Source: JAJAZB01 sp964244295
Lineage (GTDB): Bacteria; Bacteroidota; Bacteroidia; Cytophagales; Spirosomataceae
DNA length: 64,000 nt
Assembly: GCA_964244295.1 (NCBI GenBank)
Contig: CAXTIG010000036.1
Location: 1-64,000, forward strand
Direction of reading: 5' to 3'
Shown here piece by piece: positions 41,526 to 50,277 of this stretch. Under the pieces are notes generated by a model, which worked only from the letters and a program-made list of their open reading frames with translations, was not told where the DNA came from and did not search any database. Every line of letters starts with the position of its first letter. Position 1 is the stretch's first letter. The position numbers and the translations under genes were made by a program.

Positions 41526-42584
41526 TTATGCCGCCTGCTGGTAATTCGGCTCCCGCAGGCCCATCATCGCGGGTTTGATGCGGGTCTCGAACCGGTTGCG
41601 CACGAAGCCGTGGCGCAGGTAGTCGGGCAGGGTACCGACGAACTCCCGGTAGGCTTCCTCGCCCATCGCTTTGGCTACGTAAGCCTCGTGAATGCCGTTG
41701 AGGTAGCTCACCAAATCGAGCAGCGAAAAGTGGAACAGCTTGAAGTCGATGTCCGCCTCCACGAAGCGCTCGATTTCCCGGTAATTGGCCGAAATCTTCA
41801 GCCGACTCATCAAATCGTAGAACGTGGTGTAACCCAACCGGGGCGTCAGCTTTTGCCAGTGCCGGGCGTCGAATTTTTGCAGGATGTTGCCCGTCTTTTC
41901 GCTGCGCAAGGCCGTGTTGGGATTGGCCTGCACATCCTGCCGGATTTGCTTGGCCTTTGCTGTGCGCGTGGTGCGCAGAAACTGCGCAATCTGGGCCTGG
42001 GCTTCGCGCGGGTTCCCCACGAGCGTCAGACTCGGCGCCACGCCGGGCACACTTAACCGGTACACCCGGAAATCGCCGTAGTGACCCGACGCGTAAAAGC
42101 CAATGGCGCGGGGATAATGGGCGGTGGCGACCAGACGGCCCACCCTTTGGCGGATGAGTTCGTCGTTACTGCCGTAGAGGCCCTGCGTAGCCAGGAAGGC
42201 CCGCACGCCGAACACCATGCTGTAGTACGCCTGCGGAAACGTCCAGTGGAGGGCATTGCGCAGGTATTGCTCGTCGCCGTTGGCGGCGGTGGAGCGCAGG
42301 GCGTACTCCGTGTTCCAGGAGTTCAGTAACATTCGCTTGGCCTCCTCGATCCGACGGTCCGAAAGGTCGGGCTGGTAGCGGGCAAAGGCCGGAACTTCAT
42401 GCAGCGCCCAGGCATCGGGCGTGTTGCGAACGTGGTAGTGAATGCCGAAGTAGTGATTCAGAAAAACCTGCGCGGGAATCGACTTACGCCAGGCTTCATC
42501 GTTGGTTGCGGGGGCCTCGGATGAGGTCTCCATCGCATCCGGAAAGAGCGGAATAATCGGGGTTTCGTCCAGTTCTTCGTTCAT
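41526..42584 (-). CDS. Hypothetical protein with HEPN-like segment
   Basis: 352 residues. An acidic N-terminus is followed by VFLNHYFGIHYHVRNTPDAWALHE and ALHWTFPQAYYSMVFGVRAFLATQGLYGSN, whose AYYSMxFGxRAFL pattern resembles HEPN helical bundles. A later helical region ends YLRHGFVRNRFETRIKP. No full-length family match. HEPN proteins are often RNases or TA/defence partners, but this role is speculative here. Its promoter has the ATAGTTAAAACTAT palindrome. Confidence 0.68.
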   Translation of the reverse strand: MNEELDETPIIPLFPDAMETSSEAPATNDEAWRKSIPAQVFLNHYFGIHYHVRNTPDAWALHEVPAFARYQPDLSDRRIEEAKRMLLNSWNTEYALRSTAANGDEQYLRNALHWTFPQAYYSMVFGVRAFLATQGLYGSNDELIRQRVGRLVATAHYPRAIGFYASGHYGDFRVYRLSVPGVAPSLTLVGNPREAQAQIAQFLRTTRTAKAKQIRQDVQANPNTALRSEKTGNILQKFDARHWQKLTPRLGYTTFYDLMSRLKISANYREIERFVEADIDFKLFHFSLLDLVSYLNGIHEAYVAKAMGEEAYREFVGTLPDYLRHGFVRNRFETRIKPAMMGLREPNYQQAA

Positions 42585-42661
42585 GCCAGATTAACGAAAA
42601 AAGGCCCTCAATTAGTTTCTTTTACGGGAGAAATTTTAGTATTCAACTAACTGTTTTTCAA

Positions 42662-42675
42662 ATAGTTAAAACTAT
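42662..42675. promoter_or_regulatory. Putative operator ATAGTTAAAACTAT
   Basis: Perfect 6+6 palindrome with 2-nt spacer, 78 bp upstream of ATG 42584, in an AT-rich region; same half-site as at 41406-41435. Confidence 0.5.
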
Positions 42676-42704
42676 ATTTTCGTCCTGTAAAAAGTATAAG
42701 TTTT

Positions 42705-42789
42705 TGTCATTCTAGAAGGACCTCATCGGCCTCCCGTTCCCCTTTCAGGAAACTAAACGGTAGTCCAACGAGGTCCTTCCAGGATGACA
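42705..42789. repeat. Palindromic repeat, family B (copy 2)
   Basis: Left arm TGTCATTCTAGAAGGACCTC from 42705 pairs with the right arm ending at 42789 (about four mismatches in 25). The right arm is almost identical to the right arm of 7201-7307. It sits downstream of uvsE. Confidence 0.85.
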
Positions 42790-42804
42790 ACTTTTTTGAG
42801 CTTT

Positions 42805-43722
42805 TCAAGTGCTTGCGACCGTCGAATGCGGCATCAGAAACTGCTCCCGGTAACGCAGCAGCGAAAGCTCTTTCATCTTGGTTTCGAGCACCACGTCCAC
42901 GTCGTGGCCGTAAGTTTGGATGGGGTTGTACACCCAATCGGAGTGCGCTTCGCGCTTGGCGGTGGGGTCTTCGTGCTCGCGGCGGGAGTCGGAAAAGTGG
43001 CACACGGGCGTGATGCCGGCGGGCCAGGTGGCTACGGCGGCCTCGAAGGCCTCGCGTTCGCTCCAATCGCCGGGGTGCAGGCGGTGGTGGAAGTAGTCGA
43101 AGGTAATGGGAATGCCGGTGGCTTCGTGCAGCGGCAGTAGTTCGGCCACGGTGAACAGCCCCGGCTTGTCGTCGTTTTCGACCACCAGGCGGCGTTTGAG
43201 GTTTTCGCTGAGTAATCCCCCGTAATTCCGGGCGAAGCGCCGCAGCGTCTCGCCCTTGTCGCCGTAGGCCCCGCCGACGTGGACGTTAATTTTGTTGTGG
43301 TGCGACGGCTCCAGCCCCATCAGGTCGAACACCTCGGAGTGGGTTTCCAAATCGCGCAGCGTGTTCGCCAGCGTGGGGCCTTCGCCCGCGAGTTTGTTGA
43401 AGGGGCCGGGGTGGGTCGTCAGGCGCACGGAGGTACGGCCAATCGCCTCAAGCGTTTCGCGGATTTCCGGAAAATCGGGGAGTTCGGCCAGGCGGTATTC
43501 GGAGGCCCAAGGAAACAGGTCGGAACTGACGCGGAACAGGCCCACCCCGTGCGACTCATTCCAGCGCACGATTTGGAGCAAATCCCGGCAGTTTTTCAGG
43601 GCCAGTTCGGAGGCGTACCGAATGCCTTTTTCGCGGAACGTCCGCTGAATCATGCCACGATTCGTGTAAATCTGGAATTCTTGCTGAAGGGTAAGGTTGA
43701 TGCAGGCGTAGCCGAGGTTCAT
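42805..43722 (-). CDS. uvsE: UV damage endonuclease UvsE
   Basis: 305 residues from ATG 43722, N-terminus MNLGYACINLTLQQEF as in the family. TIM-barrel metalloenzyme: LFRVSSDLFPWASE, RLTTHPGPF, NKINVHVGGAYGDK, LVVENDDKPG, ITFDYFHHRLHPG and CHFSDSRREHE provide His/Asp/Glu metal ligands. It nicks DNA 5' to UV photoproducts. Single gene after the island. Confidence 0.95.
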   Translation of the reverse strand: MNLGYACINLTLQQEFQIYTNRGMIQRTFREKGIRYASELALKNCRDLLQIVRWNESHGVGLFRVSSDLFPWASEYRLAELPDFPEIRETLEAIGRTSVRLTTHPGPFNKLAGEGPTLANTLRDLETHSEVFDLMGLEPSHHNKINVHVGGAYGDKGETLRRFARNYGGLLSENLKRRLVVENDDKPGLFTVAELLPLHEATGIPITFDYFHHRLHPGDWSEREAFEAAVATWPAGITPVCHFSDSRREHEDPTAKREAHSDWVYNPIQTYGHDVDVVLETKMKELSLLRYREQFLMPHSTVAST

Positions 43723-43743
43723 GGCTACGAAGGAAAGCAAAAA

Positions 43744-44133
43744 TTAGTCCGACGAAGTGGCCTGCCAGAGTTGGAGGCCGGGGAGGTGGCGGAAGTGCTT
43801 TTTGTTGTCGGTGTGGAGTTCGTACCCGTTCAAAACGGCAACGGCGGCAATAAGCAAGTCCGCTATATCAATTGGGCTGTGGCTCAGGCAAAACTCAGCG
43901 GCCCATCGGGTTGCCAGTTGGTTAGCCTTTGTACTTGGATAAACCAACTCAAAACTGCGCAAAAATCGCTTTACCTCTACCAACTCGTGCCGGTCGCGGA
44001 CACCTTGGAACAACTCCATTGCGGTAACTGACGTAATGGTAATTTGCGCGAAATCAATCTGCGCAAACTCAGCAACCGCGCGGGGTTTATTTCGCAGGTA
44101 GTTGATGAGCACATCGGTATCAACGATGACCAT
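43744..44133 (-). CDS. PIN-domain toxin, VapC family
   Basis: 129 residues from ATG 44133. VIVDTDVLINYLRN (first Asp), TSVTAMELFQGVRD (Glu), DIADLLIAAVAVL (Asp) and LHTDNKKHF (fourth acidic position) give a complete PIN active site. It overlaps its antitoxin gene by 14 nt. Confidence 0.93.
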   Translation of the reverse strand: MVIVDTDVLINYLRNKPRAVAEFAQIDFAQITITSVTAMELFQGVRDRHELVEVKRFLRSFELVYPSTKANQLATRWAAEFCLSHSPIDIADLLIAAVAVLNGYELHTDNKKHFRHLPGLQLWQATSSD

Positions 44134-44326
44134 GACCCCACGCTTTCCGCCGTAGCGATTCCACGGTGATGTCGTCGCGGTCAGTCCACATTCCCGCAAA
44201 TTGAGCAGGGTCAATGCTCGGGTCTCGGGGAATCACAAGGCCCCCTTTGGTTTTAACCGCTCCTTTTCGCTCTGCCTCCAGCGACTTTTCTAACTCCTCC
44301 CGGGCTTTTTCAACCTTATTTTTCAT
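44120..44326 (-). CDS. Antitoxin partner of the VapC protein
   Basis: 68 residues from ATG 44326, charged helix KNKVEKAREELEKSLEAERKGA, then a flexible tail with FAGMWTDRDDITVESLRRKAW resembling a toxin-binding region of VapB/Phd-type antitoxins. Directly upstream of and overlapping vapC. Confidence 0.85.
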   Translation of the reverse strand: MKNKVEKAREELEKSLEAERKGAVKTKGGLVIPRDPSIDPAQFAGMWTDRDDITVESLRRKAWGHGHR

Positions 44327-44361
44327 GGCCGCGTTGTTTTCCCCAAAACTACGCATTTCCC

Positions 44362-46209
44362 TCACACCAACTCCTTGTACTGCAAGCGGTGCAACTGTGC
44401 GTAAAACCCGTCGTGTTCGAGCAGTTCCTCGTGCGTGCCCTGCTCCTTGATTTCGCCCCGGTCGAGGACCAGGATGCGGTCAGCGTTTTGAATCGTGCTC
44501 AGGCGGTGGGCAATCACGATGGCCGTGCGGCCTTTCATTAGTTTGGCAATGGCGGCCTGAATCAGTTCCTCCGTCTCGGTATCCACCGAGGAGGTAGCCT
44601 CGTCGAGCACAATGATTTTGGGGTCGTGGACGAGGGCGCGGACGAAGGAAATCAACTGCCGCTGCCCCACCGACAGCGTCGCGCCGCGCTCCATCACGTT
44701 GTAGTCGTAGCCGCCGGGCAGACGCTCGATAAACTCGTGCGCCCCGACGAGGCGGGCCGCTTCCACGATTTTTTCGCGGGAAATGCGGGGGTCGCCCAGC
44801 GTGATGTTGGCCTCGATGGTGTCGGAAAACAGGAACACGTCCTGCAACACCACGCCGATGTTGCGCCGCAGGTTGGCCAGTTCGTAGGCTTTCAGGTCGA
44901 TGCCGTCGATGCGGATTTGCCCCCGTTGAATTTCGTAAAACCGGCTCAGCAGGTTGATCGTCGAGGATTTTCCCGCCCCCGTGGCCCCCACCAGCGCCAC
45001 CGTCTGACCGGGTTGGACGCGGAAGGAAATGTCTTTCAGCACAAAGTTGGTTTCGTCGTAGGCGAACCAGACATTCTGAAACTCCACGTCGCCCTTCAGT
45101 TCCTTCGGCACGTAACTGCCGTCGTTGGTGTTAAACTCGGTGCTGTCGAGGAGTTTGAGGATGCGGTCGGTGCTGACCACGCCCATTTGCAGCGTGTTGA
45201 AGCGGTCGGCGAGCATTCGGATGGGCCGGAAAAACAGGCCGATGAACAGAATGAACGCGGTGATGGTGCCAAAACTGGCGGTTTCACTGAGCACTTCCCG
45301 CGCGCCGTACCAAACCACCAGACCGGTACCCGCCGCCGCGATGATGTCGGCCACGGGGAAGTAAATCGAGTAGTACAGCACCGAGCGGACGTTGGCCCGG
45401 CGGTGTTCGTCATTGATTTTCCGGAATTTTTCAAACTCAATGGATTCGGCGCTGAAAATCTGGACGATGTTCATGCCCGTGATGTGTTCCTGCACGAAGG
45501 AGTTGAGGCTGGCTACGGCGGTGCGCACCTCGTTGAACGACTTCTTTACTTTTTCCTTGAAAATGTACGTCGCCAGCAGCATGATGGGAATCGTGCTCAG
45601 GCTGATGAGCGACAGCCGCCAATCGGTGTAAAACATCACAGCGATGATGAGCACCAGTTGGAGAATGTCGCCCGCGATGCTGGCCAGGCCCTCGCTGAAC
45701 ACGTCGGAGAGCGTTTCCACGTCGGAAATCGTGCGGGTGACGAGCCGCCCGATGGGCGTGTCGTCGAAGAATTTCAGGCGCAGGTTGAGGATTTTCTCGT
45801 AAAGCTGCACCCGGATGTCGCGGATGATGGTCTGACCCAGCCAGCCGGAATAATACGTTTGCAAAAACTGCACAACGCCCTGGAGCAGCAGCACGCCCAC
45901 CATCACGAGGAGCATGACGGTCAGCCCGGCGTAGTCGCTCACGGTGCCGAAATAATGGTCGATGGTGTAGCGGATGAGCAGCGGGTTGGCCGGGGCCAGC
46001 GCCGCCGCCAGCAGAATCAGCCCGATGAGCGCGTAAAACCGCCCGTTGTAGGGCCGGATGAAGGTAAAGAGTCGACGGATGATTTTCCAGTCGACAATGC
46101 GACCGCTGGGATTTTCTTCTGCCACGAGGGAAAGGGGGGATTTAGGGCGAAAACTGGCAAAGGCTGCGCAAAGTTCGGCAAGTTGCCGCGAGATTTTATT
46201 CTCCGCCAA
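44362..46209 (-). CDS. ABC transporter, permease-ATPase fusion (MsbA-like)
   Basis: Up to 615 residues; the start is a TTG at 46209, with a GTG at 46125 as alternative. A six-helix export domain (about residues 50-345) precedes an ATPase with Walker A GATGAGKSS, signature LSVGQRQL, Walker B IIVLDEATSSVD and H-loop IAHRLS. Homodimeric exporter of lipids or drugs at the inner membrane; substrate not predictable. Divergent from a lipoprotein gene. Confidence 0.94.
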   Translation of the reverse strand: MAENKISRQLAELCAAFASFRPKSPLSLVAEENPSGRIVDWKIIRRLFTFIRPYNGRFYALIGLILLAAALAPANPLLIRYTIDHYFGTVSDYAGLTVMLLVMVGVLLLQGVVQFLQTYYSGWLGQTIIRDIRVQLYEKILNLRLKFFDDTPIGRLVTRTISDVETLSDVFSEGLASIAGDILQLVLIIAVMFYTDWRLSLISLSTIPIMLLATYIFKEKVKKSFNEVRTAVASLNSFVQEHITGMNIVQIFSAESIEFEKFRKINDEHRRANVRSVLYYSIYFPVADIIAAAGTGLVVWYGAREVLSETASFGTITAFILFIGLFFRPIRMLADRFNTLQMGVVSTDRILKLLDSTEFNTNDGSYVPKELKGDVEFQNVWFAYDETNFVLKDISFRVQPGQTVALVGATGAGKSSTINLLSRFYEIQRGQIRIDGIDLKAYELANLRRNIGVVLQDVFLFSDTIEANITLGDPRISREKIVEAARLVGAHEFIERLPGGYDYNVMERGATLSVGQRQLISFVRALVHDPKIIVLDEATSSVDTETEELIQAAIAKLMKGRTAIVIAHRLSTIQNADRILVLDRGEIKEQGTHEELLEHDGFYAQLHRLQYKELV

Positions 46210-46320
46210 AGTGCGGCGTGTCCCAAATGAACGGAACCTTTCGGGTTACTAAAAAGTACTTTCATTCGACTTTCCTGCGTTTTCAGCCCCATTCCAATTT
46301 CCCGAAAAAACCGGGGTGGG

Positions 46321-46328
46321 TAGGTTTG
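46321..46328 (+). promoter_or_regulatory. -7 element TAGGTTTG for the DUF2807 lipoprotein
   Basis: Perfect TAnnTTTG with TTTC at 46298-46301 (19-nt spacing), leader about 80 nt. Confidence 0.55.
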
Positions 46329-46411
46329 CAGAAAAAAGTACCCCCGACGTGGGGGTAGCCGCCGGGTCGGGTGTCCCTGTTGCTGTCATCCATCTTTTTT
46401 CTTCAATTTCC

Positions 46412-47125
46412 ATGAAATCGTTCCCATCAACCCTGCTGTTGCTGGCCTCCCTGGCCCTGCTTTTCACTGCCTGCGGCAAACGTGACGACCCCGGCCCGCT
46501 GCAAGACGACCAGCGTACCTACGGTCTCAGCGGCTTCACCAACCTCGAACTGGGCAGCGCCTTCCGCGTCAACGTCCGGCAGGGAGCTACGTTCGGTGTA
46601 CAGGCCAAAGGCGACCGCCGCAACCTCGACGACCTCGACGTGTGGGTGAGCAACGGCACCCTGCGAGCGAAATACCGCAGCAACCGCAACCGCCAGTACG
46701 AAACGGAGCTTGACCTGGTCATGCCGCTGCTGCTTTCGGCTGACTTTTCGGGAGCCGTCAACGCCACCGTTCGGGATTTTTCGAGCGTCGGCGATTTTTC
46801 GCTGACCGTGTCGGGTGCCTCCAAAGCCGATGTCGACGTGCTGAGCAAGTACGCCGCCTTAAAAGCCAGCGGGGCCTCGCAGGTCGATTTGCGGGGAGCC
46901 TTCAGGTTTTTGGAAATCGAAGCGTCGGGTGCTTCGTTGGTCAAAGCCTTCGATGCGCCCGCCGAAATTGGCGACGTCAATGCCTCCGGGGCCAGTTCCA
47001 TTCGCGTGGCCGCCTCCCAGCGCCTCAAGGCCGTCGCCACCGGAGCCAGCAACGTCACCTACCGGGGCAACCCCACCGTACTCGACACCCGGCCCTCGGG
47101 CGGGAGTACGATTCGGAAGGAATAA
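46412..47125 (+). CDS. DUF2807 lipoprotein (auto-transporter adhesin head type)
   Basis: 237 residues from ATG 46412. Lipobox LLFTACGK gives lipid attachment at the Cys. The mature part is a beta-helix with repeated SGAS turns (VSGASKADVD, ASGASQVDL, ASGASLVKA, ASGASSIRV), the hallmark of DUF2807 putative adhesin domains. It is probably exposed at the outer membrane. Followed by a 21-bp palindrome. Confidence 0.92.
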   Translation: MKSFPSTLLLLASLALLFTACGKRDDPGPLQDDQRTYGLSGFTNLELGSAFRVNVRQGATFGVQAKGDRRNLDDLDVWVSNGTLRAKYRSNRNRQYETELDLVMPLLLSADFSGAVNATVRDFSSVGDFSLTVSGASKADVDVLSKYAALKASGASQVDLRGAFRFLEIEASGASLVKAFDAPAEIGDVNASGASSIRVAASQRLKAVATGASNVTYRGNPTVLDTRPSGGSTIRKE

Positions 47126-47126
47126 T

Positions 47127-47186
47127 GGAGTTTGAAAAGTTTGAGGGTTCCTCGTAACTTTCAAACCCTCAAACTTTTCAAACTCC
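47127..47186. repeat. 21-bp perfect palindrome (GTTTGAGGG family)
   Basis: Arms 47127-47147 and 47166-47186 (GGAGTTTGAAAAGTTTGAGG) are perfect, with an inner TTGAGGG/CCCTCAA pair. It shares GTTTGAGGGTT with 38100-38119 and crtY. Confidence 0.85.
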
Positions 47187-47188
47187 TT

Positions 47189-47404
47189 GTGGAATTAGCC
47201 CTTAGCCTTTACCTCGGTCTGGCGCTGGCCGCCTACTGCGGTTTTCGGGTCTTCGTGCCCCTGCTCGTCACCAACATGGCCTACCTGACGGGTTACCTGA
47301 CGCCCAACCCCGGCTTCGAGTGGAGGGCAGGTTGGCCCGCGTTTGCGCTGCTGGCTACGGCCCCGGTGCTCGAAGTGGCCGGATATTATACTAATTCAAA
47401 TTGA
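47189..47404 (+). pseudogene. Truncated DUF4126 membrane protein
   Basis: From GTG 47189: VELALSLYLGLALAAYCGFRVFVPLL, AYLTGYLTPNPGFEWRAGWPAFALLATAPVLEVAGYY is the N-terminal half of DUF4126 proteins (normally near 190 residues). It ends abruptly (YYTNSN, stop) where the transposase-like sequence begins; the remaining membrane segments are not found before the sulfatase gene. Confidence 0.8.
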
Positions 47405-47423
47405 GGATGTCGTGTTTTGGCTT

Positions 47424-48050
47424 ATGAAATACGCTACCCTTATCACCGAGACCGAAGCCGAGTTGCTGGTGACCGAAAAAGCCCGTGGCTCGGCTCTTGC
47501 CCGCGACCGCTTTCTACGCCGGTTGAAAAGTGGACCAGGCCAAGTGCCGCACTCAAACCCATGCTGGGCAGGCCATTGGCTTAGGAAAGCGCCAAAGTCA
47601 GCGCCTTGGGTGGGCCTATCGAAGTGGCGGTCTGAGCGTGCGGTGTCTCCAAGCGCTTGGCTGGAGTTGGGGCAACCTATCGAGTGCTCAACTACCTGCC
47701 TTGCGGCAGTATCTTTTCGATGACCACGCGCAAACGCTGGCCCACATTCAAGCCTACCTCGCAGGTAGCCACGGCATCAGGTATACCACTGGCGGGAGCC
47801 GTTGAGGCCTTTAAAAAAACTTCGCTCAAGTACGAGAACCCTACCCCGACGAGGCCAGTTCTTTCCAGGACGAAATGTTTACCGGCACCCGCACCGAACT
47901 CTCCCGTAAGTGGACACTCCAAGGGCATCGCCCTCTGGCTCCGGTGCGCCTTGGGTACGAATTTACGTATTTTTACCAAAGCAGACCGCCAACACCTCAT
48001 ACGTGTCGAGTATCAATCAGGATGGGCCAGTGGTGTTGGGGTGATTTTCG
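47424..48050 (+). mobile_element. Degenerate IS630-type transposase
   Basis: Fragments in several frames read as one transposase: MKYATLITETEAELL, then RRLKSG, then after a shift TQTHAGQAIGLGKRQSQRL (HTH), YLAGSHGIRYTTGG (winged helix), and later FQDEMFTGTRTELSRKW and RLGYEFTYFY of the DDE domain. At least three frameshifts and internal losses. Clear terminal repeats were not found. It adjoins the broken DUF4126 gene. Confidence 0.75.
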
Positions 48051-48122
48051 ATTGCGGAGTTGGGAGTGCGGATTTTAAAGAGGATTCCCGGGTACTACTC
48101 ATTTTTCGATCCCTCACCGACC

Positions 48123-49874
48123 ATGCGTGTACTCCTGCTTTTGCTGCTTAGTCTGAATGGCTTCGCCCAGCGGTCCGGCACATCGGTTCCACCCAATGTC
48201 GTTATTTTCCTGAGCGACGACCAGGGCTGGGGCGATTTGAGCATCGGCGGCAACCGCAACCTAAGTACGCCCCACATCGACCGGATTGGCCGCGACGGCG
48301 CGCAATTCGCGCGGTTTTACGTGCAACCCGTTTGCTCCCCCACCCGCGCCGAATTGCTCACGGGGCGCTACCACCCCCGCAGCGGTGTGTTTAGCACCTC
48401 CGAAGGCGGCGAGCGCATCCGTCCCGACGAAACCACGCTGGCCGACGTGTTCAAAAAAGCGGGGTACGCGACCGGCGCGTTTGGCAAGTGGCACAACGGG
48501 ATGCAGTACCCGTATCACCCCAACGGGCGGGGGTTCGACGAGTTTTACGGCTTCTGCTCCGGGCACTGGGGCGACTACTTCAGCCCCCAGCTCGAACGCA
48601 ACGGCGAACTGGTACAGGGCCAGGGCTTCACGGCGGACGATTTCACCAACCAGGCCATCCGGTTTTTGGAAAAACATCAGAAAGCGCCGTTTCTGCTTTA
48701 CCTGCCCTTCAACACGCCCCATTCGCCCATGCAGGTTCCGGAAAAGTACTGGGCCCGATTCAAGGAGAAACCGCTGGCGATGCGGGCCTCCCAACCCGAA
48801 AAAGAAGACCTTACGTTCACCCGCGCGGCCCTGGCTATGTGCGAAAACATCGACGACAACGTGGGCCGCGTCATGCAGCGGCTGAAGGAGTTGGGGCTGG
48901 AAAACAACACGATTGTGCTCTACTTCTGCGACAACGGTCCCAACGCAACCCGCTGGAACGGCGGCATGAAAGGCATCAAAGGCTCGACCGACGAGGGCGG
49001 CGTACGCTCGCCGCTGCTGGTGCAGTTTCCGAACACCATCAAAGCCGGAACCCGCGTGGAAGCCGTCGCGGGCGCGGTCGATTTGCTCCCAACGCTGGTC
49101 GACCTGGCGGGCATCGGAGCCAGGTTTCCCAAACCCCTCGACGGCGTAACGTTGAAACCCGACTTGCTGGGGCAAAAAAACACCGACCCCGACCGAATGC
49201 GGTTTGCGCATTGGGGCGGCAAGGTGAGCGTGCGCACGGCCCGGTACCGCCTCGACCACACCGGCAAACTCTACGATCTGAACGCCGACCCGGCCCAGGC
49301 TACCGATGTTTCGGCCAAACACCCCGACGTGACCACCCGGTTGAAAAGCGCCGTAGCCGACTGGCAGGCAACGGTCCTGCCGAGCATTTCAACCGAAAAG
49401 CTGCCGTTTACCGTGGGACATCCGGCCCACAAAACCACCCAGCTTCCCGCCCGCGATGCGCAGGGACGGGGCGGGATTCAGCGCTCGAACCGCCACCCGA
49501 ACAGCACGTTTTTTACGAATTGGAAATCCCCCGACGACGCCATTGTGTGGGACGTGGACGTGCTGGAAGTCGGCGACTTCGAGGCCGAAATTCACTACAC
49601 CTGTCCGGCCCGCGACGTGGGGGCCACCGTGCAACTTGCGTTGGGCAACGACCGCGTAACGGCCCAAATCACGGAGACGCATGACCCGCCGCTGCGGGGC
49701 CGGGAGCACGACCGCGTGGAGCGGATTGAGTCGTACGTCAAGGACTTCAAGCCCCTGAGCCTGGGGAAAATTCACCTGAAAAAAGGCCGGGGAAACCTCA
49801 CGCTGAGTGCATTGAGCTTAACAGGCACGCAAGTGATGGATTTTAGGATGCTGGTGCTGCGGCGAATCAAGTGA
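48123..49874 (+). CDS. Secreted sulfatase
   Basis: 583 residues from ATG 48123 with a signal peptide (RVLLLLLLSLNGFAQ). Calcium-binding SDDQGWGD (D32, D33), the formylglycine motif CSPTRAELLTGR (C71), GKWHNG and FFLYLPFNTPHSP-type, DNGPN and a GGVRSP loop are present. A C-terminal beta domain of about 100 residues follows. It hydrolyses sulfate esters of glycans, in the periplasm or at the surface; the maturase is not in the window. Confidence 0.94.
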   Translation: MRVLLLLLLSLNGFAQRSGTSVPPNVVIFLSDDQGWGDLSIGGNRNLSTPHIDRIGRDGAQFARFYVQPVCSPTRAELLTGRYHPRSGVFSTSEGGERIRPDETTLADVFKKAGYATGAFGKWHNGMQYPYHPNGRGFDEFYGFCSGHWGDYFSPQLERNGELVQGQGFTADDFTNQAIRFLEKHQKAPFLLYLPFNTPHSPMQVPEKYWARFKEKPLAMRASQPEKEDLTFTRAALAMCENIDDNVGRVMQRLKELGLENNTIVLYFCDNGPNATRWNGGMKGIKGSTDEGGVRSPLLVQFPNTIKAGTRVEAVAGAVDLLPTLVDLAGIGARFPKPLDGVTLKPDLLGQKNTDPDRMRFAHWGGKVSVRTARYRLDHTGKLYDLNADPAQATDVSAKHPDVTTRLKSAVADWQATVLPSISTEKLPFTVGHPAHKTTQLPARDAQGRGGIQRSNRHPNSTFFTNWKSPDDAIVWDVDVLEVGDFEAEIHYTCPARDVGATVQLALGNDRVTAQITETHDPPLRGREHDRVERIESYVKDFKPLSLGKIHLKKGRGNLTLSALSLTGTQVMDFRMLVLRRIK

Positions 49875-50085
49875 ACGACTGGCGTTGGTTGCGCTTTCCC
49901 CTCGATTTGCGCCCCACAGTCGCTGCTGCGCACCCGGCGATGGGCCATCTGGCCTTTGCCGCCCCGCAGTCGCTCGCCTCCGGCGAGTGACGACTATTTT
50001 CAAGGGCCTCCGGCCCGTGGTTGTCAGCCAAACACCTTTTCGCCGCCGAAAAGCCTTAACTTCGGGCTTAACTCTTCAGAACTTC
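49875..50085. other. Intergenic stretch with GC-rich fragments
   Basis: GC-rich, with short inverted words such as GCCTCCGGC and GGGCCTCCGGCCC, and no supportable gene. It probably holds the promoter of the following TA pair. Confidence 0.5.
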
Positions 50086-50277
50086 ATGGAACTCCTCGTA
50101 AAAGTAGCCGACGACCGGGCGGACTACGTGCTGGAACTGCTTGGTAAGCTTGATTTCGTGGAAGTAGAAACGGCGCAGAAACGGCCGCTTGTCCAGGCCG
50201 GCTTCAAAACCTTCCTGACCGTGGACGTGGATGGAACGGATTACCAATTCAATCGCGACGAATTGAATGAGCGGTAG
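50086..50277 (+). CDS. Antitoxin partner of PIN toxin
   Basis: 63 residues: MELLVKVADDRADYVLELLGKLDFVEVE and a C-terminal VDGTDYQFNRDELNER. Its identity comes from the 11-nt overlap with the PIN toxin gene; the N-terminal pattern is common for such small antitoxins. Confidence 0.85.
   Translation: MELLVKVADDRADYVLELLGKLDFVEVETAQKRPLVQAGFKTFLTVDVDGTDYQFNRDELNER

Noticed and set aside
36432..42675. Complete prophage
   Set aside because: No integrase, terminase, capsid, tail or lysis gene and no att repeats; only an exonuclease, a regulator and small unknown genes, with chromosomal ruvB in the middle.
44626..46230. A 534-codon open frame opposite the ABC transporter
   Set aside because: It is a high-GC shadow of the real gene, with His/Val/Gln-rich composition and no motifs; the same applies to the 416-codon frame opposite GH97 at 16045-17295.
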